Positions 45,916 to 56,940 of a stretch of 64,000 bases of DNA are shown here, piece by piece. A model generated the notes under the pieces. The model searched no databases and was not told the DNA's origin. It saw nothing but the letters and a program-made list of their open reading frames with translations. Location: NCBI GenBank assembly GCA_963281255.1, contig OY725488.1, positions 4,549,925 through 4,613,924 on the forward strand. The letters run 5' to 3'. Position 1 is the stretch's first letter. Each line of letters opens with the position of its first letter. A program made the position numbers and the translations under genes. Source of the DNA: Aphrocallistes beatrix (Eukaryota > Porifera > Hexactinellida > Sceptrulophora > Aphrocallistidae).

Positions 45916-46435
45916 CAAAATAGTGTGTGTAAGTATTTTCAGAGAAATTTTGAAAGAAACAAATTACTATTATATTTAGAATAGTGCAGTCTCTATTAGT
46001 TGATTATGATGTACTAATAAAAAATCTTGTACTCATTTGACAATTGAATGAATCGAAAATACCCATTTTTATGGTATGTTAAATTATAGAAAACTCGACT
46101 TCCTGTTATCCCTGGTCCAAAGTAATGATCAGGCCTTATCTTTAGTAGGCTATGGCTTGCCCTACTGTTATAATCGATATCGCACGAAAAATCTCCAAAT
46201 TTGTCAATTTTTTAAATTTGATGCGTAAAGCCTTCTATCACCTAAAATGGCTGTGTTATAGTCAAAAACTGAAATATCTAATAATAAAAAAGGTGACAAT
46301 GATGCCATAATTCCATGATGACCCTTTATTTTCGCCTGAGCTCAGAACTTAGTGGAGCCATAGCCAAAAGACTCCCACATGTCAAAAATCAGCTTTCTGT
46401 GCCTCGCAGTTCCTTCAATCAATTCGTTACATATA

Positions 46436-47654
46436 CAGGGTGGGGCGCGGGAAGTGACCTGATTTAAATTCAAGGCTGACAACGGACGAACGGACGAAGC
46501 TAGTTTGGTGGTATTTTGAGAATCACAAGAGCGTTGTTAACACCCAACGCGCTTATAAAAGAAACTTCAAGACACGAGATGCTCCCACTTCCAGGACGAT
46601 AGGAGAAGTAGTGAAGAGGTTTCAGGAGAAGGGAACTGTGGCAGACAGGGAAAGATGTGGACCTCCAAAGTCGGTGAGGACACCTCAAAACATCGAGAAG
46701 TTGAGGAAATAAATACAAGATTCTCCCCGACGATCATCAAGAACACTGGCGAGACAGCTCAAATTTTCAAGGAGAACTGTACGGAGAATCCTCACAGAGG
46801 ATCTGAACTTGTATTCATACAAAATACAAATACTACAGGCACAGACAGTCGATCAGAAAAATAAGAGGCTAGAATTTGGAAATTGACATAACCCAAATTC
46901 ATTGGTCTGATGAGGCTCATTTCCACCTTTTAGGACATGTTAATACGCAGAACATGAGAATCTGGGCAGAGAAGCAGCCTTTTCCAGCCACTGACAAAGT
47001 CCTCAGCAGAGAAAAGGTGACTGTGTGGTGTGCTGTGGCCCACAATCGGATCATTGGCCCATATTTTTTCGAGGATCAAAATGGCTCGGCGCTGACCATT
47101 AACTCCGAAAGATACTTGGCTATGTTGAAGTCTTATTACATCCCAGCTTTGAAAAGACATGGCGAACTTGCTGATATAATCTTCCAGCAAGTTGGGGAAC
47201 CCCCACATTCAGCAAATATTGTTGTTGAGTGGTTACAAGAGAAGTTTGGTGATAGACTCATTTCACGACATTGTGAAAATTTTTGGCCCCCGTACTCTCC
47301 CGACTTAAATCCCTGTGATTTCTACCTCTGAGGGTATCTAAAGTCCAAAGTGTACTCATATCCTATCCCTAAGACATGCGAGGGGCTTAAGAGAAATATC
47401 AGACGTGAAATAAGGAAGATTAAACGCGAAACATTGGCTAAAGTATCTAATAACGTGCTGATCAGACTGCAAAAAGTGATCGCAAGTAAGGGAGCGTGGA
47501 TTGAGCATATAATCAACAGCTAGAACTTATCAGTGCACGAAATATTAAATATCTAGGCCCAGAGTATTATATACTTTTCACATATCTTAGTTATCTTTAT
47601 TCGTTTAAAAATGGGAACAAAATAAAATCAGGTCACTTCCTGTGCCCCACCCTG
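46436..47654 (+). mobile_element. mariner-like element, DD41D type
   Basis: 1219 bp. Ends CAGGGTGGGGCGCGGGAAGT and, inverted, CAGGGTGGGGCACAGGAAGT, followed on both sides by a GACCTGATTT motif. TA flanks it at 46434-46435 and 47655-47656. It sits at the TA-rich junction between two R copies that face each other. Confidence 0.93.
46480..47523 (+). pseudogene. mariner-like transposase (DD41D, rosa/VISITOR-like)
   Basis: The N-terminal part (46480-46860, in two frames) has an HTH and a GPPKSVRTP hook. The catalytic part from 46876 starts ITQIHWSDEAHFHL with the first Asp, then IIFQQVGEPPHSAN where the second Asp is replaced by Val. WPPYSPDLNPCDFYL follows with the third Asp 41 residues further. 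TGA at 47329-47331 interrupts YL.GYLKSKVY, where Trp is expected, after which the same frame runs to a natural end at about 47523. The loss of a catalytic Asp and the stop make it inactive. The 41-residue spacing is the mark of the DD41D clade. Confidence 0.88.
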
Positions 47655-47656
47655 TA

Positions 47657-48010
47657 TATATATACTATATATATAAAGAAACTGCCTGACACATGAACTG
47701 ATTTGTGCCATGTGAGGTTCTTTTGGCTATGGCTTCACTAAGTTCTGACCTCAGGCGAAAAAGTCCACTTATCTCTTGCAATTATGACGTGATTGTCACC
47801 TTTTATTTCAATTTTTCGACTATAACTTTGCAATTTAGATGATAGAAAGCTGAAATTTTAATCGATTGTGTAGATTAATATTTCTCACATATGATACAAC
47901 TACAGTGATCAAACAATGATGATTCATCATACTGTTATTAATGTCATCTTTATGCATCAAAAAATTGTTAAATTTCGTGATTTTTCAAGTGATATCTATG
48001 ATAACAGTAA
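47657..48010 (-). repeat. R-family repeat, copy H (inverted, partial)
   Basis: From about 47680 the sequence AAGAAACTGCCTGACACATG.. through GGTTCTTTTGGCTATGGCTT to the AATTTCGTGATTTTTCAAGT block at about 47990 matches R in reverse complement. The GC head is missing. It faces copy G2 tail to tail across the mariner. Confidence 0.75.
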
Positions 48011-49100
48011 GCCTCGAATAAAATTGTTAAGATGATTATTATATAAGGATTTGCTGTTCAAATTTTGCGAAATGCTCTAAAAGGTTTGTCAGGTGTGATC
48101 ATGGAAAGCTCCCAATGCTTGATTTGTGCTGGTATTCTCCGCATACTAGGTAATAATATCCGTAGCCACTACCAAACGCTCACGAGAGGTGTATACAAAA
48201 TATGCAGGTGAATGGATTTCCGAGACAGGTATTGTAAACTTTCTCTAGAAAATCCCTTGATCTCTACTGTGTCTAGACGAGGTGAAGAAATATAATAACA
48301 TAGTCTTGTCCTCAGTTCACTGACTGATATATTTGATAAATAATGAATACAAATTGTAATTGTGAATTTACCATCTTTATTAAAATGCTTAAAATAACTC
48401 ATTAATAAATTCAATTCAATTGAGGTTCTGAACTAAGCTATTGACTAATTAAAATATACAAGTACAGAGCCAGCGCCACTGCGGGTGTCCTGGGTGTCCA
48501 GACACCCACTGCGTCATGTTTTACCATATTGTACAATATATATCCCTCCATAAATGGACACCCACTTTCAGAGAAATCCCTCTTAGGACACCCACTGCCG
48601 ATAAAGCATGGCGCCGGCCATGAAGTATGGCACCCTGCCAGTATTGTTATTGGAATGCACTTCCATTTTGAGCGAGTAAATCGTCTAATTTCCCTTGATA
48701 GAAATCTGGAGTGCAATTACGTTTGCGTGGAATGCTTCTTTTGAATCACCATATGTTTGTTGGTTCCAAAATTCGGGCAAGGCAAATATTTGATATGGTA
48801 TAAATAGACTATGTTGATTTGTGAAAAATAGGAACTTCTTGTGTGGTACATTCTTTAGAAATATGTGCTTGACGCACTCTACACTTCCAGGTTATGACAA
48901 CAAATGAGAATGAGTTGATTGCATTTGATAAACAACACAAGTGCCATGAAGAGGTAAAAAGAAAAAAGAAAAACAACTTGAATACAAAATAAAAACAATA
49001 ACAATGACAACAACAGCACGGATACAAAATAAAATAAAGTCACATATAGAAGTTGGATCTATTTAATTGGCTTAATAATATGTAATTGGATGACATATTA
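48011..49100. other. No gene recognised
   Basis: A GC-richer patch at 48465-48660 has GGGTGTCCTGGGTGTCCAGA and repeated GGACACCCACT units and looks like a small MITE or minisatellite remnant. Otherwise A+T-rich, non-coding. Confidence 0.4.
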
Positions 49101-49114
49101 TTAACAGACAAAAC

Positions 49115-49878
49115 ATGTTCATAATGACAGCCAGTTTTTGTGGATATAATCTAAATATAGAGGGACAATCGAGAAATTCAGTTACTTTTTTCCCTTTACC
49201 AGAAAATCAAACCCAGCGTCTACCTCCAGATCCTAAATATACCTATATATCAGTTTCAAAAAGTAACGCTGTTGCAAATACTTCCAAATCCGTTGCCCAC
49301 TTCCCATTCTTATCCATCCCTGTCTTATTCACCCAATCCTTTACACTTCTGTAGTTACTTTGCTGGCAAACATATTTAGTCCTTAAAAAGGTGTCACAAC
49401 TATTTTTTAATCTACCGAACATGTTATTAACTATAATTGTGCGTAAATTAAAAATATTTTCCTGACTACCAGTAAGGATAGACAAAATAGCTCGAAAGTA
49501 ACAATTTCCATCACCCACTATTTTTTCAACAACACAAGGTTTACAATCTCTAAGATATTGTTGATCCAACTGAGGATCGATTTCATAATTAATATAACTA
49601 GAAACCAAAAGATTCCATTTACTACAAATACTTTTTTGACAGTCTTTATTTGGCGGGCGGAAGGGAGGCAACTTTAAACGTAAAATATCTTGTTAGACAA
49701 GATCTGAATCAGTGATAATATCGGCAGCGTCACTGTCGATATTATCACTGATTCGTGAGACAGAAAAGTAATGTTTTTTCAAATCAGATAATCTCTGACG
49801 CAACCTAGGTACAAATGTTAGCTTTGTTTTTTTCATTTTTATCTGCACGAATTTTACATTCCTTTTTTTCAGTTTCAT
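49115..49878 (-). pseudogene. OTU-type cysteine protease, third copy, degraded
   Basis: The frame 49243-49671 holds VEKIVGDGNCYFRAILSILT, with the catalytic Asp and Cys in GDGNC. The next block (TGSQENIFNLRTIIVNNMFG) is close in layout to the copy at 4699-5220, then WATDLEVFATALLF. It then meets a stop at about 49240, and the following codons (..VYLGSGGRRWV..) still look like OTU sequence but with further stops and without a clear catalytic His. The upstream frame 49693-49878 (lysine-rich, ending SDNIDSDAADIITDSDLV) may be the N-terminal part. Probably a dead paralogue of a transposon-borne OTU gene. Confidence 0.7.
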
Positions 49879-50134
49879 TTATGTCAATACTTGCAACTAA
49901 TTTTCTTTTATTTTGATTATTTACTAATGCTCTAACTTGAGAAAAACTCATTGATTTAGAGACTAAATAGCAATTACATTTCTTCTTACTTCTTCTCTGT
50001 CATTGCTCCTGACAATTCTCTTCCTCAGAAGGATCTCTTTTACGCTTATAACTTTTAAATATCTTCTTAGCTCTAGAATGAAAAGCTGCTAATCTTTTAA
50101 TTATGTTAGGATACATAATCATAAAAATCTCGAA

Positions 50135-50206
50135 TCTTAAAAACTATTGAATATATATATATATCCTTACTATTAAAACTCGATTAATGTTTGTTTGTGT
50201 GTACAG

Positions 50207-50238
<32 letters not shown>

Positions 50239-50655
50239 ACGAATTGATTGAAGAAACTGACAGGCTTAGAAGGCTGATTTTTGGCTATGGCTCCAGTAAG
50301 TTCTGAGCTCAGAGCAAAATGTCGACTCAGCATGGAATTATGACGTCATTGTCACATTTTTAAAAGTTAAGCAATACAGTTATTCGAGCATAACTCAGCC
50401 ATTATAGGAGATAGAAGGCTGAAATTTTAATCGAATCTGTATACTAACATATCTCACATATGATGCAACTATCATCAAAAAATGATGACTCATCACTTTG
50501 TTATGACGTCATCATTACTCATCAAAATTTAAATAATTGACAAATTTGGTAATTTTTCGAGTGATATCGATTTTAAGACTAAGATAGACATATTTAGAGA
50601 TGCTATCTCCCTTATAATTAACCAATGTGCCCCCAGGCAACCGAAGCGCGCTTGT
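50135..50655 (-). repeat. R-family repeat, copy I (inverted)
   Basis: Tail (CCTTACTATTAAAACTCGAT) at 50165, a TA microsatellite of about 28 bp at 50208-50235, the CGAATTGATTGAAGAAACTG block, two TGACGTCA sites (about 50341 and 50503) and TGACTCA, ending in a truncated head CGAAGCGCGCTTG near 50655. Confidence 0.88.
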
Positions 50656-50659
50656 AATC

Positions 50660-51520
50660 TTTTATAATCTTAAATGAAAGGCTATATATGATATATATAG
50701 GTTCCTCAAACATCTCTTTGTCGAAAAGTAAATATTTCTCGACTTATCATTGATTTTATTGTAATACAAATTCTATGGAGAACTTTGACTATATTAGAAA
50801 ATGGCGAATCTAGTCATGGAATATGTGCCCAAGCACAAATGTAGCTATGAAACTAAAAAATCAATGCAATTGTCACTCACAATGGGTACAGAAAAATTGG
50901 AGCACTTTCACTATTATTTTCGAAGCCTTATACCTCCCAGATTCGGTTAAAGCCCCCAAATTATGGTCCAAAAACAGATTTCTCCCTATCTCTGGAAATA
51001 TATACCCAAATTCTAGCTCTCAAACCCTAATATACTTTTTATAACAGTATATATATGATTCTTTGCTAATAAATGCACTACGTCCTATAGAATGCTAAGT
51101 TTTAAATTTTTATCACGTGATGACTTAGTATTTTTCGAAAATCCTAACTTTAAAACTAAAAGTCGTAGACTCTCGCCCTAACTTCCTATATACTTTCTAG
51201 AAGCTCTTTATTCATTCTAAACCGATGGATTATACTTTGCAATCCTAGGAGTATGAATTATATCGCCCAATTGGTTCAAATTATTCGGGGGTTAAGGGCA
51301 TCAAGAAAATTTGTGGATTTTAACTATGTTTTTGCTATTTTCACCAAAATATTTTGGCATATATCTAATTCATCTGTATAAATGCGATTAAATCCCCATT
51401 AATACTTTCATTTATCCTTAATAGCTCATTTTACATCGTTTTTTCATTAAAACTTTAAATCCCTATATCTCGGGACTTTATAATTTCAAAATTGACCGTC
51501 TTTAAATAAAAAAGACAATT
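50660..51520. repeat. TTAA element Y, copy 3, fragment
   Basis: Collinear match to about 18530-19400 of Y copy 1, including CGACTTATCATTGATTT and ATTCTATGGAGAACTTTGA. Both ends are missing; it directly abuts R copy I. Confidence 0.75.
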
Positions 51521-52519
51521 GGAAAACTTGCATTCTGCATGAGCAGTAATAGGCATGACTTCATACTAGTATCCAACTAGGATGTGATCTAGACAAACTT
51601 AGCTATTTATCCATAGTTATCTACGCTCTTGATGAATGTCACTAAATTTGTTTACACAATCGATGCATAATTCCTTGTCAATCCATAATTAATTAAATAT
51701 TCCTCATTTTTTCTAATTGATCCCAGCCTAATTAGTATACATATACATATGTTATTTTTGCTCCGAACTAACATTATTCAAACTTGACGTTTTCATACAT
51801 TTTTGTTTTTCGCATATATTCGCATTTCGCCTTTCTCTTTTTGCATTTCGTATTTTGCATTCCGCATTTACATATCGTTCGCTTTTATCTTCTCGATTTT
51901 TCCTCTGACTACTTCCATAATTCCAAGTCAGAAAAGATGAATAATACGGAGATTATTACTTTTTGTCAGGCCTTACTCCAATTAGGATACGATTCTTTTG
52001 AATCTTTAAATTCAGCATTAAATAAAGAAAACATTAAATAAAGAAAAAAGGAGAGGAAGCAATTCTCTTTGGGGAAAATTGTGCATATCGATGTACGGAG
52101 TCAACAGAGAGAGGAAACGCACGTTACTCTATACCAGGGTTTCTTTACCTGGGGTACGCTAGGTGTTTTTCGAGGAGTACGCTGAACCAACTTTAAATGT
52201 CTAGAAGTACGTACTATGAAATTATGTCTGGTAATTACTTCTGATTCGAAACCTGTCAAAAGTAAACCGTAATTATGACAGTACGTATTCTTTGGTTAAT
52301 TTTGTCAGTTTTCTAATTCCCAGTGTATATTTTGACACTAATTTCTGAATGGACAACTAAAAGCTAGGTGGATATTTATGAACTTCATTTGACTATACCA
52401 TTTAGGGTTTCAATTTATAGATATATATTCTAAAAATAAATTGTAAATTTGAACCGTTACTCAAATGACAAATTCATAACTAAGGAATCGGGGGAAAAAC
52501 GAAAATATATTGATAATTA

Positions 52520-55500
52520 CACAGTGGTTTAAAAACACAGTTAGTAAAGAATAGGTATATAGATGCACGTTAGCCCTATCAAATGTATTATATGCATATA
52601 GGTTATCCACCCTTGGAAAACGATTGGCATAATAAAAAATTTTATATGGCTTCAGCTGTGCAAGATATGGCTTCCCCATATTTTGCCGAAATTTGTTCTT
52701 TTGCTCATATTTCTTTCAGATTTTCTATTAGCTCCATGAAATGTATTAGATTCATATAGGTTATCAACCCCTAGAAAGCCATAGGTGCACTCAGAATTGT
52801 TATATGTCTTCGTTTTTTCGAGATATGGTTTACCTAGAATTTGGTGAATATATTTTATATTGCATTTTTCAAAAAAATTTTCCACATCTCAGAAAATCGT
52901 ATAAATATTATGAGATAAACTGTACATCAAAAGTGGGAAAACCCGCAGTACACGATAATTTGATTGTCAAATGAAGACACAATGGTTCTTAATGATGATG
53001 ACAACACACATACACAAATATTGTACTAATCCTATAAATCTAAGTGTTAATTATGAGTGTATCGACAATTGTATCTATTGATGAAAGTGATGAATTATTT
53101 CTGCAACACTTAGCTCTTTTTGTGTGCCCGTGTTCTCCACATCTTTCGCAAACTAACTTTGATCGGAATAGATTTAGTATGGGGTCACTTTCAGAAGCCA
53201 ATCTCACAAAAATGTCGACCACATTGTCTTCAAATGAACACTTCCTAGCGAGATTCTCCCTGTACTTTCTTATTAGCTTGTTACAAGCCTCGGAACCTTC
53301 CTCAGAGAAGCATTTCAAGCCGTGTCCGAAATTCAAGTCGTTCAAAATTTCTTCTGAGTGAGCTAATACGCGATGCAATGTCGGTGTAACGCCTGCCCAA
53401 GGAAACGAGTCCAGAATTAAGAGATAGGTGTTCGTGCATAGATCGCCAAATTCTTCGGTGTGTATCTTCCTGTCTGAATTTATTATTCTAAGAATAGCTG
53501 ACAATCGTGTATGTAATTGTGAAAGTGTCTCCCTGTACTCAATTGCAACACATGACGAAACGCAATCAATAAATTTTGACTCGGAGGAAAAAGCTCGACG
53601 CGCAACACCACCAGTAGAGGTAGTACCCCCCTTAGGATCAGGCTGGTCTATCTTCAAACCAGTCTTCTCTTGTCGAGAGTTCTGACAAAGACCATCGAAT
53701 TTTTAACTGCAGTCGATGTTGGTGACCATGTAAGTTTACCGCAGCTCAAATGATAAACTAGTAGAGTAAACCACCTGAAGATACAAGTGTATGAGTGTAG
53801 AGGAGATGCTGGAAGGATATTTATAGTGGAAGTTGGTTCGTGGGTGAGGTTATAACGTTCGTTTGAGGGTAGAGAAAAGAAAGAATCGTTATCTTCGATT
53901 TCTCCAAATAGTTGAATGGCGTCAGTAATGTGTCTATTGATAGGAAATCCCTGTATTATCAATTCACGATCTTTCAGTTCATCGTGAGTAGCGGTACATA
54001 ATTGGCAACTTGCCCCACCTGCTCCAGATAGAATTGCTGACATTTTCCCATCAAACATTGACCGAACAATGTCGATATGAACTTGTTGATTATCCCCAAG
54101 AGAAAATCCTTCATTCTTCATTAACTTAGTTTCCGGATTGATTAAATCGGTCATGAACTGCTTGATATTATTTTCATTTTCCTTCGCAGCGAGAAGGAAA
54201 ATGGGTCGCTGGGTGAAGGGAGAATTCGGACTGGTGTTTTTCCAGAGTTCTCGACCGCTGAAGGTTGTAATCTGCACTGCCTTAAAACAGAATAGGATGT
54301 ATGCTTTAGTCTCTGTATTCGTGCTAGACTGGTTGTAAATTCTGTGACTTCCGGAGCCATCTAGTCCATCTGCAATCTGAAATCGCAGAGGAAAGTCTTG
54401 AGCTGCAGGAGGAGGTATGGTGAACAAGATTCGGTCGAGTGTATGACGGACGTATTGTGCATATGGTACGTGCGCACCAACTGGAGTAGCAGGATTGGGA
54501 TATAATTGAATAATATTTCGTAAAATAATGCTGTTCCTTTGTTCCACAACCTTATGATATGCAGGGAAATAAATATCGCTAGATAGCAAGTGATGGCGTA
54601 GGTTCGTATACTTTCTCCTCCCAATCTCTAACATATCTACAAGGAATAACGCTTTGCTGACATCCAGTTCTTTCTTCAATATGTTCCCGAATTGACCGGG
54701 GAACTTATCATACACGATTGACTTTGAAACTTTTGCTATCCCACGATTCTCTGTTAGATTGGATAACAGTTGTAAGGCAAGCGCCGCGATTTTTATTTCA
54801 GAGGTATTCTCAATCAGTGAGAGTGACTTGATAGATTCCAGCACACTTGAGAGTCGAGAACGTTGCTGTTGCATGGAAAGATGATCAAGGGTCTTCCTAT
54901 GGGTCACAGAAAGTGTGGCTACTTCTGCTTCGTCGTCTGAAGGCAATTCAAGGGAGTCAGAAATGCGATTTCTTTTCACCTCTGGTTCAGTGGAAATGTT
55001 AGAGTGCCACCATTCTCCCTCTAAACAATCTAAAGATTTCTTTGCTTTCTTGACCCTATCTCGAATTCTGAATAGTATTGATTCCAAACTTTTCTTATCG
55101 AAATCTAATTCGAAGTTTTGTTGTAGGTAATTCACCGTTGTCAAGATACAATTGTTATTTTCTTTTAAGAGTCTTGCAAATTCAATACGGGAATTTGGGA
55201 AAGATAACTTCTCAGCCATGAGGAATGTGTCAATGAATAATGATTAAGAGATTCCAATACTGAAGCTTTTTACATCATCAGACATTTATTTATAATATCG
55301 GTATAGTGTTCATACTTTGAGTTGAAATACGATGAGTGTGGTTGTAAGAATAATATCTTATTTTGTTACATAGTTACAATATTTGACAATGGAATTTGCC
55401 TAACAACAAAAATATGACAATGGAATTCAATATAAAATCTTACTTTGCGCACTGTTTCGGGGCGTATCCGTTTAAACTATGAATTTAGATCTAGGTAGGG

Positions 55501-55942
55501 GTATATTGTATCAATATCTAATTGAAGTTTTGTGAAGTTTACTTTTGCGAGCACTTTTGAATTTTTTATCAAATAAATTTTGATTCTAAGTTAGCAACAA
55601 GTATAGAATTTAATTTCTCAACTGAAATATTGAAAATACTTGAATGAAAACAGGTTATTCGGTTTCAGCATACTTTAAATGTATAAACTAAACTGAATTT
55701 TTCGTCTTGTATTGTTAGAAAATGATTTTGCTTATATTTGAATTGAGGTTAAATTTAGAATTCCCCGGAACCACAATTTTAGCTAAAATGAACATGCATA
55801 TTTGTAAGTGTAATTGTACTGCTTCTAGGCACTCAATTGCTTAGAAAATTGAAACAAGTTTTATTCAAACAATAAGTAATCGAATAAAATCATAGGAAAG
55901 GAGATCTATTTTTTTCCTATTCTTTGGTTCTAAACCACTGTG
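52520..55942 (-). mobile_element. RAG1/Transib-type transposon, complete with both ends
   Basis: Both ends are CACAGTGGTTTA(A/G)AA in inverted orientation; an AAAGAATAGG motif follows further in on each side. Target duplication AATTA is perfect (52515-52519 and 55943-55947), the 5-bp size made by Transib and by RAG. The first seven bases CACAGTG equal the consensus heptamer of vertebrate recombination signals. It encodes one transposase on the minus strand (53040-55219). I find no RAG2-like gene in the 3.4 kb, so Transib is the conservative name. It is inserted in a hAT element, so it arrived later than that one. Confidence 0.93.
53040..55219 (-). pseudogene. RAG1-core-like (Transib) transposase, one frame break
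   Basis: The first frame (55219 to 53654, 521 residues) has no known N-terminal domain. It contains ADGLDGSGSHRIY, whose Asp284 aligns with RAG1 Asp600, and MFDGKMSAILSG, whose Asp390 aligns with Asp708. CQLC (405, 408) aligns with the zinc ligands Cys727/Cys730. The second frame (to 53040, 205 residues) opens GLKIDQPDPKGG..ARRAF as in Transib proteins. It then has HRVLAH (zinc His pair of RAG1 937/942) and FSEEGSEACNKLIRKYRENL, whose Glu aligns with Glu962. Last comes a CCHC zinc knuckle CERCGEHGHTKRAKC. All catalytic and zinc residues I can align are present. The two frames overlap near 53690 and join by a one- or two-base shift (or a tiny intron). Expected function: cut-and-paste at the CACAGTG ends. 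Confidence 0.9.
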
Positions 55943-55984
55943 AATTATATTCAACACACGGTTTCATACTTATGCTGAAAAATG

Positions 55985-56940
55985 GGCGCGAATTACCACA
56001 GTGCTTATTAAGGTCCTTTCTGATCAATCGATGAAGCCATGCTTACTCAATAGGCATCTTAGCGGATGTCATCCAGAGTTAGTAGATAAAGATGCTGCAT
56101 TCTTCAATCGAATGGAAATCGGAGTGAAGAGAGTGCGTTTAAATAAGAGTGGTCAGGTAAATCAAATAAATCAAGCAAGCCTTCGTGCCTCATACATGGT
56201 TGCTCTGAGAATCGCTCAAGAGAAAGCTCCACATACAATCGCTGAGAAGCTCATACTACCATGTTGCAAGGACATCGTTCGCTGTCTAATTGGAGATGAT
56301 GGAGAAAAGAAGATCAGTTATGTGCCTCTCTCCAACGATACAGTTTAACGGCGAATATGTGATATTGCAGAAGATATTGAGCAGCAGGTAGTAACAGAAA
56401 TATGTGGTGTACCTCTGAACAAATTTGCAATCCAGCTAGACGAGTCGATTGATGTATCTAGTTGCGCTCAGCTTCTTGTTTTCGCACGGTACATTAAGGA
56501 TGGAGACTTTAAGGAAGAATTCCTGTTTTGTCATTGTCTGGAATCCACTACAAAAGGGGAAGGATGTTTTCACGGAAGTTTCTGAATATTTTGAGAGAAG
56601 AGGACTTTCATGGAACAATGTAAGTGCGTGCACCACTGATGGGGCTCCTGCCATGCTTGGCAATCGTTTAGGATTTCGGGCACGAGTGAAAGCAGTCAAT
56701 CCTGATACTAAGCATATCCACTGGCCTGCATGATACACCGATATGCTCTGGCATCTAAGACGCAACCATCTGAGCTAAAAGCAACCTTTGACGATGTAAT
56801 CAATATGGTTAATTTCATCAAGTCAAGCGCTCTCAATACTCGTCTCTTCCGATTATTATGCCAAGAATTTGATGATGAACAAAATAGCTGCTCTTCACAC
56901 CGAGGTTCGTTGACTTTCTCGCGGAAACATGTTGTCTAGA
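55985..56940 (+). pseudogene. hAT transposase (SCAND3/ZBED-like), fragmentary
   Basis: The frame 56001-56348 (SDQSMKPCLLNRHLSGCHPE.., then MVALRIAQEKAPHTIAEKLI) is the end of a BED finger plus the following linker. Next RRICDIAEDIEQQVVTEICG and FAIQLDESIDVSSCAQLLVF give the RNase-H start with its Asp. 56449-56733 contains ACTTDGAPAMLGNRLGF (second Asp). A last recognisable block follows to 56939, overlapping in another frame. The C-terminal dimerisation domain is missing, in line with an internally deleted element. Not the same copy or lineage as 36832-38500, but the same protein family. Confidence 0.85.

Larger units (their letters stand above)
44168..46154 (+). mobile_element. P-element-like transposon with THAP start and captured 28S rRNA
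   Basis: Inverted ends: ATAACCTACTTAAGATAAGG on the left and, inverted, ATAGCCTACTAAAGATAAGG on the right. The match extends through ACCAGGGATAA..GGAAG, about 70 bp in all. An 8-bp duplication GCTTGCCC flanks it (44160-44167 and 46155-46162). A THAP zinc-finger start lies near the left end. P elements have 8-bp duplications and an N-terminal THAP domain, so P superfamily is the natural call; hAT also makes 8-bp duplications but lacks THAP. No catalytic domain remains, so it is a deletion or replacement derivative. Confidence 0.75.
44046..46433 (+). repeat. R-family repeat, copy G2, split by the P-like element
   Basis: The head and first block (44050-44167) end at the insertion. The middle and end continue at 46155 with CCTACTGTTATAATCG up to CAATTCGTTACATATA at 46433. 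The head and body fit together without loss once the P-like element and one 8-bp duplication are removed. Confidence 0.8.

Noticed and set aside
54138..54360. Open frames on both strands within 53.0-55.2 kb other than the transposase
   Set aside because: Shadows of the RAG1/Transib coding frame.
52520..55942. Idea that the element is a full RAG1-RAG2-like (ProtoRAG) transposon
   Set aside because: No kelch-like or RAG2-like frame exists between the ends; only one gene fits in 3.4 kb, so Transib is the safer name.
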